In this document: positions 47,918-56,239 of the stretch, one piece after another
Layout of the letters: the number at the start of each line of letters is the position of its first letter
How positions within the stretch are numbered: position 1 is the stretch's first letter
Source of the DNA: Mesorhizobium sp.
Lineage (GTDB): Bacteria > Pseudomonadota > Alphaproteobacteria > Rhizobiales > Rhizobiaceae
Direction of reading: 5' to 3'
NCBI GenBank assembly: GCA_022833215.1
Contig: JAIPUZ010000115.1
Location: 1-64,000 of the forward strand
DNA length: 64,000 nucleotides
The notes under the pieces: generated by a model
Seen by the model: only the letters and a program-made list of their open reading frames with translations
Database searches by the model: none
What the model was told of the DNA's origin: nothing
Position numbers and translations under genes: made by a program

Positions 47918-49294
47918 ATGACCAGCATCAATCACACGATAACCGAACTGGAAGCGCTGTTTGGGAAGCGCGTGTCGCGGGCCGAGGCGGTGCGCAGGCA
48001 TCATGGCGACGATCTTTCCTATCTGCCGGCGATGTTGCCCGACGCAGTCTTCTTCGCGGCCAGCACCAGCGAGGTCAGCCAGGCCCTGGCCATCTGCAAC
48101 GCCAATCGCACGCCGGTGATCGCCTTCGGCACCGGCACATCCATCGAAGGCCAGATCCATGCTCCGCAGGGCGGCGTCTGCATCGACCTGTCGGGCATGG
48201 ACCGCATCCTTGAGGTTCACGAGGAAGATTTCGACGCCGTGGTCCAGCCCGGCGTCAAGCGCAAGCAACTCAACGAATATCTGCGCGCCACGGGGCTGAG
48301 CTTTCCGGTCGATCCCGGCGCCGATGCCTCCCTCGGCGGAATGGCCGCGACCCGCGCCTCCGGCACCAATGCCGTGCGCTACGGGACGATGCGCGAGAAT
48401 GTGCTGGCGCTGGAGGTCGTTCTGCCGGACGGCCAGATCATCCGCACCGGCACCCGGGCGCGCAAATCCTCGACCGGCTACGACCTCACCCGCCTGTTCG
48501 TCGGCTCGGAAGGAACGCTCGGCATCATCACCGAACTTACGGTGCGGCTGCACCCGATCCCTGCGGCGGTCTCGTCCGCCGTCTGCACATTCGCATCGTT
48601 GCAGGGCGCCGTCGACACGGTCATCGCCACCATGCAGTCCGGCGTGCCCATGGCGCGCATCGAGTTCCTCGACGAGGTCGCCATCGAGGCAGCCAATAAC
48701 TACTCCCGCCTCGACCTGAAGGTCGCGCCGACGCTTTTCCTGGAGTTCCACGGAACCGAGGCGGGGATCGCCGAGCAGGCGGAAATGGTGGAGGCGATCG
48801 CCGCCGAAAATGGCGGCGAGGGCTTCGCCTGGGCGACGGCTGCCGAGGATCGGGCAAGGCTGTGGCAGGCACGGCACGATTCCAACCCGGCAACCCGCGC
48901 CCTGCGCCCCGGCAGCGCCACCTTCGTCACCGATGCCTGTGTGCCCATCTCGGCACTTGCCGAAAACATCCTCGCAGCCCGCGCCGAGGCCGACCGGTCT
49001 TTCCTGCGCACCAAGATCAACGGCCATGTCGGAGACGGCAATTTCCACGTCAACTATCTGGTCATGCCGAGCGATGAACGCGAGATCGCCGAGGCCGAGC
49101 GCCTTGCTGCGGGGGTGGTCGAGCGCGCCCTGAAAAGCGGCGGCACGGCCAGTGGCGAGCATGGCGTCGGACTTGGCAAGCTGAAGTTCCTGCAAGGTGA
49201 GCACGGCCCTGCCCTGCACAGCATGGCCGTGCTCAAGCAGGCATTCGACCCGAACGGGATCATGAACCCCGGCAAGCTGGGCTCTTTCTCCTAG
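47918..49294 (+). CDS. FAD-linked 2-hydroxyacid oxidase (GlcD/D-lactate dehydrogenase family)
   Basis: A 458-residue flavoprotein. The FAD-binding region (PVIAFGTGTSIEGQIHAPQG; VDPGADASLGGMAATRASGT; GSEGTLGIITELTVRLHP) is followed by the FAD-oxidase C-terminal domain with NGHVGDGNFHVNY and the final SGEHGVGLGKLKFL. Enzymes of this family oxidise D-2-hydroxy acids such as D-lactate, glycolate or 2-hydroxyglutarate at the membrane or via electron-transfer flavoprotein. The start is the ATG at 47918 with GAGG upstream. It lies in the core of the uncharacterised acid pathway. Confidence 0.9.
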   Translation: MTSINHTITELEALFGKRVSRAEAVRRHHGDDLSYLPAMLPDAVFFAASTSEVSQALAICNANRTPVIAFGTGTSIEGQIHAPQGGVCIDLSGMDRILEVHEEDFDAVVQPGVKRKQLNEYLRATGLSFPVDPGADASLGGMAATRASGTNAVRYGTMRENVLALEVVLPDGQIIRTGTRARKSSTGYDLTRLFVGSEGTLGIITELTVRLHPIPAAVSSAVCTFASLQGAVDTVIATMQSGVPMARIEFLDEVAIEAANNYSRLDLKVAPTLFLEFHGTEAGIAEQAEMVEAIAAENGGEGFAWATAAEDRARLWQARHDSNPATRALRPGSATFVTDACVPISALAENILAARAEADRSFLRTKINGHVGDGNFHVNYLVMPSDEREIAEAERLAAGVVERALKSGGTASGEHGVGLGKLKFLQGEHGPALHSMAVLKQAFDPNGIMNPGKLGSFS

Positions 49295-49422
49295 CAGTTC
49301 CTGCACAACGCGAAGCGTTTCAATCAAGGAATTGCGAGAGGCGAAAGACGGGTGACAGTTCGCCGGTTCGGCAACACCCCGCTGCGGCGGGATCCGGCGT
49401 AGCGCAGGAGGGAGACACTCAC

Positions 49423-51765
49423 ATGCTGCCGACACCCGCAAACAGGCTGGTCGCCACCCATTGGGGCCTCTACCGGCCGCGCATGTCGGGTGGCAATGTC
49501 ACCGACCTCGATCCGTTCGAGCTGGATGGTGACCCGGCGCCGCTGGCGCAGGGCATTATCGAGGCCCATTCCGCGCCGTCGCGCATCCTGCGGCCGGCCG
49601 TGCGCCGCTCCTTTCTCGAGGCGCGCGAGGCCGGGCGCAGGGGCCCCGGCGCCGGTTCGGGTCGCGGTCACGAACCCTTTGTCGAGCTGCCCTTTGATGA
49701 AGCGCTCGATCTGGCCGCCGCCGAGCTTGACCATGTGCGCCGGACATGGGGCAACGCGGCAATCTATGGCGGGTCCTATGGCTGGTCGTCGGCCGGACGT
49801 TTCCATCACGCCCAGAGCCAGGTCCACCGCTTCCTCAATTCCATCGGCGGCTATACGCGCTCGGTTCAGAATTACAGCTTTGCCGCTGCGGATATGATCC
49901 TGCCGCATGTGATCGGCAGCCGGAAGGGGCTGATCGACGGCCATACCCCCTGGCCGCGCATCATGACGCGGGCCAGGCTGGTCGTCATGTTCGGCGGCAC
50001 GCCGCTGCGCAACGCGCAGGTCGGCTCCGGAGGCATCAGCGCTCACATCGTCCGCGACGCGATGGAACTGTCGCGCCGGCAGGGCGTGCGCATTGTGTCC
50101 GTCTCCCCAATTCGCGACGATACGCTTGGTGACAACGTCGAATGGCTGCCGATAAGGCCGGGCACCGACACGGCCATGCTGCTGGCGATGATGCATGTGC
50201 TCGTCTGCGAGGAGCTGGCCGACCTCGCATTCCTTGACAGCCACACCGTCGGCTATGACCGGCTTAAAGCCTATGTGCTGGGCGAAGAAGACGGCGTTGC
50301 CAGGACGCCGGAATGGGCGGCGGCTGTCTGCGGCGTTCCCGCCCCGGCGATTGCCGGCCTCGCCCGCGCCATGGCGGCCACGCGCAGCTTCGTGATGATG
50401 GCCTGGTCGCTCCAGCGTGCCGATTTCGGCGAGCAGCCCTATTGGGCTGCCATCGCCCTCGCCGCCATGCTGGGCCAGATCGGCCTGCCCGGCGGGGGGG
50501 TCGGCTTCGGCTATGCCTCCGCAAACGGCGTCGGCAACCCGATCCCGGAAATGAAATGGCCGTCGCTGCCGCAAGGCAGCAACCCGGTCCGCGACTACAT
50601 ACCCGTCGCCAGGATTGCGGACGCGCTGCTTCACCCTGGCGAGCGCTACGATTTCAACGGAGAAAGCCGCACCTATCCCGAGCTGAAACTTATCTACTGG
50701 GCTGGCGGCAATCCCTTCCATCATCATCAGGACCTCAATCGTCTGCGCCGCGCCTGGCAGCTGCCGGAAACCGTCATCGTCCATGACAGCTGGTGGAATG
50801 CGACGGTCCGGCATGCCGACATCGTGTTCCCGGCGACAACGACGCTGGAGCGCAATGACATTGCCTGCTCGGCCCGCGATCGCTTCATCGCCGCCTCACA
50901 CGCCGTTCTGGAGCCGGCCGGCGAAGCCCGTGACGATTATGCGATATTTTCCGCGCTGGCCGCGCGGCTGGGCGCCGCCGACGAGTTCACGCAAGGGCGC
51001 GACACGGAAGCCTGGCTGCGCCATCTCTATCTGAACGCCCGGCAATCCGCCGCCGCCACAGGCCACGAGTTGCCCGAGTTCGAGCGCTTCTGGTCACAAA
51101 GCGTGGCGATGCTGCCGCCGACGCCGCCCGACGAGCAGCGCGACCTGCTGGCGGGCTTCCGCGCCGATCCGCAGGGACAACGACTGGAGACGCCTTCCGG
51201 TCGCATCGAGCTGTTTTCGGAGCGGGTGGCCGGTTTCGGTTATGACGACTGCCCCGGCCATCCGGCATGGATCGAGCCGCGCGAGTGGCTGGGCGCTCCC
51301 CTGGCGGCGCGCTATCCGCTGCATCTCTTGTCGACCCAGCCAGCCCGCCGGCTGCACAGCCAGTATGATGTTGGCGCCCACTCGCATCAGGGCAAGCGCC
51401 ATGGGCGCGAAGTCATGCGCATGAACCCGGCCGATGCGGCGGCGCGCGGACTCGCCGACGGCGATGTCGTGCGCCTGTTCAACGACCGCGGCGCGTGCCT
51501 GGCGGCACTGGAGATCAGCGACGAACTGCTGCCGGGCGTCGTCCAGCTGGCGACCGGCGCCTGGTACGATCCGGTGCCGGATGACGGTCCGCAGCCGCTC
51601 GAACGCCACGGTAACCCCAATGTGCTCACGGCCGATATTGGCACGTCGCGCCTCGCGCAGGGGCCCAGCGCCCAGTCGTGCCTCGTCGAGGTGGAGCGTT
51701 TCGACGAAGAGCTGCCGCCGGTTCGCGTCTTCGAGCCGCCGCAATTCTCCAGTCGCGGGACATGA
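49423..51765 (+). CDS. Cytoplasmic molybdopterin oxidoreductase (BisC/TorA/DMSO reductase family)
   Basis: A 780-residue bis-MGD molybdoenzyme with the type III DMSO reductase signature GGSYGWSSAGRFHHAQSQ, where a serine ligates molybdenum. No N-terminal Fe-S Cys motif or twin-arginine signal is seen, so it is cytoplasmic like biotin sulfoxide reductase. Cofactor-binding parts continue through YWAGGNPFHHHQDL and the C-terminal DDPBB-like region (ARGLADGDVVRLFNDRGA). The start is the ATG at 49423 after AGGAGGGAG. Among aldolases and dehydrogenases it is unexpected; it might use the pathway's hydroxyacid or a sulfoxide/N-oxide side group (inference). Confidence 0.9.
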   Translation: MLPTPANRLVATHWGLYRPRMSGGNVTDLDPFELDGDPAPLAQGIIEAHSAPSRILRPAVRRSFLEAREAGRRGPGAGSGRGHEPFVELPFDEALDLAAAELDHVRRTWGNAAIYGGSYGWSSAGRFHHAQSQVHRFLNSIGGYTRSVQNYSFAAADMILPHVIGSRKGLIDGHTPWPRIMTRARLVVMFGGTPLRNAQVGSGGISAHIVRDAMELSRRQGVRIVSVSPIRDDTLGDNVEWLPIRPGTDTAMLLAMMHVLVCEELADLAFLDSHTVGYDRLKAYVLGEEDGVARTPEWAAAVCGVPAPAIAGLARAMAATRSFVMMAWSLQRADFGEQPYWAAIALAAMLGQIGLPGGGVGFGYASANGVGNPIPEMKWPSLPQGSNPVRDYIPVARIADALLHPGERYDFNGESRTYPELKLIYWAGGNPFHHHQDLNRLRRAWQLPETVIVHDSWWNATVRHADIVFPATTTLERNDIACSARDRFIAASHAVLEPAGEARDDYAIFSALAARLGAADEFTQGRDTEAWLRHLYLNARQSAAATGHELPEFERFWSQSVAMLPPTPPDEQRDLLAGFRADPQGQRLETPSGRIELFSERVAGFGYDDCPGHPAWIEPREWLGAPLAARYPLHLLSTQPARRLHSQYDVGAHSHQGKRHGREVMRMNPADAAARGLADGDVVRLFNDRGACLAALEISDELLPGVVQLATGAWYDPVPDDGPQPLERHGNPNVLTADIGTSRLAQGPSAQSCLVEVERFDEELPPVRVFEPPQFSSRGT

Positions 51766-51820
51766 GCCCGCAACCAGCACGACGAATGTCGTGCCGGCCA
51801 GCCAAGAAGGAAGAGAAGAC

Positions 51821-52504
51821 ATGACCAGTTCCAGCCATTCTGACGATGCCGTCATGAATGCTTTCGCACCGTTCCAGGCAGCGACGATCTCCGATGCGAT
51901 GTTTTCGCTGGGTCTGCGCGACAGCGCGTTCGATCCTGTCGTGCGCCTGCTTGTGGGCCGCCAGCTTCTGGGGCGGGCGCGCACCGTGGGGCGCACCCCG
52001 CTCACCGGCAATGCCGGCCAGGCCGAAATGGCCAGCGATTATGGCTTCGCCATCCAGCAGGTGATCGACGGCTGCAAGCCGGGCTCGGTGATCGTCATTG
52101 CCACCCAGGGCATCGCCTCGCACGCCAACTGGGGCGGCAACATGGCCCATCGCGCCAGCCATCTGGGCGCTGTCGGCCTTGTCACCGACGGGGCGCTGCG
52201 CGACGCCGACGAGATGGAAGGCTATGGTCTCACCGTCTTTGCGCAGGGCACATCGGTGCGTGCCGGCCAGCATCGCTTCGCCACCACGGTACGCAATGAG
52301 CCGGTTATCTGCGCCGGCGCCTATGTGCGGCCCGATGACATCATTCTTGGCGACCGCGACGGCGTGATTGTCATCCCGCCCGAACATGCCGGCGACATCG
52401 CACGCAAGGCGGCCGAGCTTGTCGGTATCGAAAAGGAGATGCAGGCGTTCATGGATGGCGGCGCCTCGCTCTACGACGCCGTGATGAAATACAAGGTCCG
52501 CTGA
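51821..52504 (+). CDS. RraA-like aldolase/decarboxylase family protein, copy 4
   Basis: A 227-residue RraA-fold protein with VTDGALRDADEM (Arg-Asp kept) but Gly at the Asp position of D-X20-R-D (NWGGNMAHRA), as in copy 1. It also has the conserved PDDIILGDRDGVIVIPPEHA. The start is the ATG at 51821 after AAGGAAGAGAAG; the longer frame is a shadow of the molybdoenzyme. It is the last gene before a strong terminator and belongs to the second active-site class in this cluster. Confidence 0.86.
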   Translation: MTSSSHSDDAVMNAFAPFQAATISDAMFSLGLRDSAFDPVVRLLVGRQLLGRARTVGRTPLTGNAGQAEMASDYGFAIQQVIDGCKPGSVIVIATQGIASHANWGGNMAHRASHLGAVGLVTDGALRDADEMEGYGLTVFAQGTSVRAGQHRFATTVRNEPVICAGAYVRPDDIILGDRDGVIVIPPEHAGDIARKAAELVGIEKEMQAFMDGGASLYDAVMKYKVR

Positions 52505-52519
52505 AGCCGGAAGAAAAAA

Positions 52520-52593
52520 GCGGCGGCCGGGAATTCCCCGGCCGCCGCAGTCAGTTGATTTCAGCCGGACCGGCGATGCCGGCCCGGCTTTTT
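52520..52593. terminator. Double-hairpin transcription terminator
   Basis: The first hairpin has a perfect 12-bp stem (GCGGCGGCCGGG with CCCGGCCGCCGC, 52520-52548). The second (52563-52589: AGCCGG-A-CCGGC with GCCGG-C-CCGGCT) is followed by TTTTT, an intrinsic terminator for the plus strand. It lies between convergent genes and closes the 43354-52504 unit. Confidence 0.85.
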
Positions 52594-52598
52594 GCCAT

Positions 52599-53579
52599 TC
52601 AGGCGATATCGACAACAATCTTGCCGCGCGCCTTGCCGGAATCCAGAAGCGCGTGAGCATCGGCCGCAGTTTCAAGCGTGAAACGGCGCTCGTCGATGAG
52701 CGGCCTGAGCTTGCCCGCATCGGCAAGCGCGGCCAGATCGCGCAGGATGCGCCCGTGGCGCTCGCGTCCCGGCCCGCGCAGCATCGGCAGGAGCATGAAC
52801 ACCACATGCAGCGACAGCGCCTTGCCGTGCATGTCGCCAAGGTCCGCGGTGGTGCGCGCATTTGTCGTGGCAATGCGACCGCCGATCGCTGCCGCAGCGA
52901 AGCTGTTGGTCAGGTTATCGCCGCCCACGGTGTCGAATATTGCGCTGAAGCCGCTGCCGTCCGTCAGCCGTGCCACATAGTCGGCGACCGGTTCGGAGCG
53001 CAGGATGGTGTCGTCGGCGCCAAGCTGCCTGGCAAGTGCGGCCGCTTCCTCGCTGCTGACGGTTGTCGACACCCGCGCCCCGGCTGCCTTGGCAAGCTGG
53101 ATGCCGATATGGCCGACACCGCCCACCCCGCCATGCACCAGCACATGGTCGTCGCCTGTGAGGGCAAGCTTTTCCATGGCGTCGACAGCGGTAATGGCGA
53201 CCAGCGGCAGTGCCGCTGCCTGGTGGAAGCTCAGGTTCTTCGGCTTGGGCGCCAGAAGGCGTGCATCGGCCGCGATATATTGCGCCAGCGTTCCGCCATG
53301 GCCCTTCACGCCGCCGGCGCAGCCATAGACCTCGTCGCCAACGCTGATCCCCTCGACACCCTCGCCGACCGCCTCGACGACGCCCGCCAGGTCCGCACCG
53401 AGGATCGCCGGCATGTCCGGACCGATCGGCAGCCCGCCGCGGATTTTGGCGTCGACGGGATTCAGTGCCGCGGCCCGGATGCGCACCAGCGCCTGTCCGG
53501 GGCCGGCGACGGGGCTCTCAACCTGCGTCAGCCTGAGTTTCTCGGGCCCGCCGAACTCAGTCAGCACCTGTGCCTGCAT
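52599..53579 (-). CDS. NADPH:quinone oxidoreductase-like zinc-type dehydrogenase family protein
   Basis: A 326-residue medium-chain reductase of the quinone oxidoreductase subgroup. It opens VLTEFGGPEKLRLTQVESP, has ALNPVDAKIRGG, and a Rossmann motif LVHGGVGGVGHIGIQLAKAAGA. Catalytic zinc ligands are absent, as expected for QOR proteins. It is divergent from the LysR gene at 53869. It may reduce quinones or enoyl/2-alkenal intermediates. Start ATG 53579. Confidence 0.9.
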   Translation of the reverse strand: MQAQVLTEFGGPEKLRLTQVESPVAGPGQALVRIRAAALNPVDAKIRGGLPIGPDMPAILGADLAGVVEAVGEGVEGISVGDEVYGCAGGVKGHGGTLAQYIAADARLLAPKPKNLSFHQAAALPLVAITAVDAMEKLALTGDDHVLVHGGVGGVGHIGIQLAKAAGARVSTTVSSEEAAALARQLGADDTILRSEPVADYVARLTDGSGFSAIFDTVGGDNLTNSFAAAAIGGRIATTNARTTADLGDMHGKALSLHVVFMLLPMLRGPGRERHGRILRDLAALADAGKLRPLIDERRFTLETAADAHALLDSGKARGKIVVDIA

Positions 53580-53726
53580 TCACGCCTCCATTGTATTGAA
53601 TTGCCAAGGGTCTAGGGACTCGCCAACCGGCGGGCAAGCGAATAGTTCTCATCGTATCGATCAGATATGTGCATGTGGCCGGAGGAATCGGGTTTGCATG
53701 GCTCGCGCGTTGCGAGGCCGGTCCCG

Positions 53727-53762
53727 CTGGCTTCCGGTCTCTCTGGCTTCCGGTCTCTCTGG
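53727..53762. repeat. 16-bp tandem repeat, 2.25 copies
   Basis: The unit CTGGCTTCCGGTCTCT occurs twice head to tail (53727-53742, 53743-53758) and begins a third time (CTGG). It lies in the gap between the quinone oxidoreductase and LysR genes, so it may be a slippage duplication in their promoter region. Confidence 0.85.
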
Positions 53763-53868
53763 CAGGCAGGGCCCGACGCAAATCTTTTGCCGGCACGGAA
53801 ACGGTTCCCGTTCTTGCACGGAAATGTTCTGCTGCATTATCTCATCCATACGAATCGGGGAGGAGCCG

Positions 53869-54777
53869 TTGATTTCCCACCGGCAGATGGAAGCAGTCTA
53901 CTGGGTCAACCGGCTTGGCACCTTTCATGCCGCAGCCAGCCATCTCAACCTTTCGCAATCCACCGTCTCCAAGCGGGTGCAGGAATGCGAGACGCTGCTT
54001 TCCTGCGAGATCTTCGACAGGAGCACGCGCCATGTGCGCCTGACCCCGTCCGGGCGCAGCATCATCAGCCTGATCGAACAGATATTGCATCTGCAGGAGG
54101 AAATCCGCCACACCGCCCGCGATCCCGACCATTTTTCCGGACATTTCACCTTCGGCACCACCGAGATGGTCGCGGTCAGCTGGCTGCCTCGCCTCGTGTC
54201 GGCGATCAGGAACGCCTATCCAAGGGTGGTGCTGGAACCGGTCATCGACGATGCGGCGCCGTTGTTCCGGGGACTGCGCGACCGCTCGCTCGACCTGGTC
54301 ATCGCGCCGCGGCTCAGGGGCGATCTCGGTCTGCCCCATCTGCCCCTCGGTTCGGTCGCCACGTCGTGGATGTGCGCCAGTTCGCTCTATGACGGGCCGG
54401 ATACGCTGCCGGTCGACAGGATCGTCGACTTCCCCCTGCTGATCCAGTCAGAACAGTCGTCGATCTACGACCTGCTGACACAATGGTTCCGCGAATGCGA
54501 CGTGTCGATCAACCGCACCATCATCTGCAACAACACCACTGCCGTGGCCGAGCTGGCGAAGGCGGGATTTGGCATGGCGTGCCTGCCATCGGCCCATTTC
54601 ATGCCGCAGGTCGATGCAGGAGCGCTGCGCATCATCCACACGGCGCCGCCGCCGCCGCCCCTCGAATTCGTCGCCGCCTATCGAAATGACCGCATGTCGC
54701 CGATCTGCGCCCGCATCGCCGAAATGGCAAGGGCACAGAACGACTTCAGACCGCTCGGCTCGGCAATTCTTTCGTAA
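53869..54777 (+). CDS. LysR-family regulator (paralog of the one at 42264)
   Basis: A 302-residue LysR protein with helix-turn-helix TFHAAASHLNLSQSTVSKRV and effector domain FTFGTTEMVAVSWLPRLVSAI. It closely resembles the LysR protein at 42264 in both parts. It starts at a TTG (53869) with GGGGAGGAGCCG directly upstream; the upstream frame is not protein-like. Divergent from the quinone oxidoreductase gene and 180 bases before the DadA-like gene. Together the two LysR proteins bracket the aldolase cluster. Confidence 0.88.
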   Translation: MISHRQMEAVYWVNRLGTFHAAASHLNLSQSTVSKRVQECETLLSCEIFDRSTRHVRLTPSGRSIISLIEQILHLQEEIRHTARDPDHFSGHFTFGTTEMVAVSWLPRLVSAIRNAYPRVVLEPVIDDAAPLFRGLRDRSLDLVIAPRLRGDLGLPHLPLGSVATSWMCASSLYDGPDTLPVDRIVDFPLLIQSEQSSIYDLLTQWFRECDVSINRTIICNNTTAVAELAKAGFGMACLPSAHFMPQVDAGALRIIHTAPPPPPLEFVAAYRNDRMSPICARIAEMARAQNDFRPLGSAILS

Positions 54778-54956
54778 TATTCATCAATAAGTCATCGAAA
54801 AATTCTCTTTTTTTCAACATACCGATATGACTAGTCTCCTTCCGAGAAACTGGTGGAGGCAGGATTGGTCGCATCTGGTTCAGGTCGCCTTTCGGATTGT
54901 GACAGCGGTGTTGCGGGCGGAGCCGGCGTTGCCGGGCGCGCAGGAAGGTCGCAGGG

Positions 54957-56213
54957 ATGAGCGCGCGCAAGGCGGGCATTGCGGTTCTCGGGGCCGGCGT
55001 CATTGGCGTGTGCGTGGCGCTTTATCTGCAACGCGACGGCCACGACGTGGTGCTTGTCGACCAGGATGAGCCGGGAAATGGCTGTTCCTTTGGCAATGCG
55101 GGTCTCATCCAGTGCGCCAGTGTCGTGCCGGTGGCGACGCCGGGCGTGGTGCGCGCCGTGCCGCGAATGCTGCTCGACAAGAGCCAGCCCCTCCATATCC
55201 GCTGGCGGCACCTGCCGACGCTGACGCCGTATCTGCTGCGTTTCCTTGCCGAGTCGCGGCCAGATCGCGCCGCTGCCAACGCGCGCGCCCTCTCGACCAT
55301 CGTGCCGCGCGCCTATGACGACTACCGCCCGCTCATCGAGGCGGCCGGCATCGGCGACATGGTGCGATCAACCGGCGAGTTGCACGTTTTCGCGACAGAT
55401 GCCGCTTTCGAGGGTGCGCGCTCGGGCGGCTTTGCCATACGGCGCCGCCATGGCGTACGGGTCGAGGAACTGGATGCGGCGCAGGTTGCAGAGCTTGAAC
55501 CCGCCCTCACCAACACCGTGCGGCACGGCCTGTTCCTGCCCGACTGCCACCAGACCGTGAACCCGAAGAGCTTCGTGGCGGCGCTGGCGCGCCACTTCAT
55601 CGCCAATGGCGGCACGTTCATCCAGGCGCGCGTGGAGGATGTCCGGGCCGGCCCGCAGGGCAAGGTGACGGTGGCGACGACCGGCGGCGCCGTCGTGGCC
55701 GACCAGATCGTGCTTTCCTTCGGCGCGTTCTCGGCTCCGTGGGCGCGCAGGCTGGGCGTGCGTGTGCAGCTCGATTCGGAGCGTGGCTATCATGTGATGC
55801 TGCCGCGACCGGGCGTTGCCCTGAACCGCACTGTGGTGTCGGGCGAATACAAATTCGCGCTGGCGCCGATTGATGGCAAGGTCCGTATCGTCGGCACCGC
55901 GGAACTCGCGCGTGTCGGTGCGCCGCCCGCTTATGAGCGCGCCACCCGCCTCATCCCGCTTGCCCGCCAGCTCCTGCCGGGCCTCGACGATGCCGGGCGC
56001 TCGCTGTGGATGGGGCACCGGCCCTCCACGCCCGACAGTCTTCCCGTGCTGGGGCAGTTGCCGCAGCACCCCAACGTCATCTTCGCCTTCGGCCACAACC
56101 ATTCCGGTCTCACGCTGGGCGGCACCACCGGCAGGATCGTCGCCGACATCGTTGCCGGGCGCGCGTCCGTCGTCGACCTGTCGTCCTTCCGTCCAACCCG
56201 TTTTCATTCCTGA
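54957..56213 (+). CDS. D-amino-acid dehydrogenase-like FAD oxidoreductase (DadA family)
   Basis: A 418-residue DAO-fold flavoprotein. The dinucleotide motif VLGAGVIGVCVALYLQRDGH is followed by CSFGNAGLIQ, DSERGYHVMLPRPG and the C-terminal MGHRPSTPDSLPVLG and GHNHSGLTLGGTTGRI, all typical of DadA. It deaminates a D- or otherwise modified amino acid to the 2-oxo acid, passing electrons to the respiratory chain. The start is the ATG at 54957 after GGAAGG. It heads an operon with the SelA-like, RidA and ABC transporter genes. Confidence 0.9.
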   Translation: MSARKAGIAVLGAGVIGVCVALYLQRDGHDVVLVDQDEPGNGCSFGNAGLIQCASVVPVATPGVVRAVPRMLLDKSQPLHIRWRHLPTLTPYLLRFLAESRPDRAAANARALSTIVPRAYDDYRPLIEAAGIGDMVRSTGELHVFATDAAFEGARSGGFAIRRRHGVRVEELDAAQVAELEPALTNTVRHGLFLPDCHQTVNPKSFVAALARHFIANGGTFIQARVEDVRAGPQGKVTVATTGGAVVADQIVLSFGAFSAPWARRLGVRVQLDSERGYHVMLPRPGVALNRTVVSGEYKFALAPIDGKVRIVGTAELARVGAPPAYERATRLIPLARQLLPGLDDAGRSLWMGHRPSTPDSLPVLGQLPQHPNVIFAFGHNHSGLTLGGTTGRIVADIVAGRASVVDLSSFRPTRFHS

Positions 56214-56239
56214 TGCCCAGCTCCGGACATACACTGACC

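Noticed and set aside
53727..53762. A CRISPR array
   Set aside because: The repeat units are 16 bp, directly adjoining without spacers, and only two in number.
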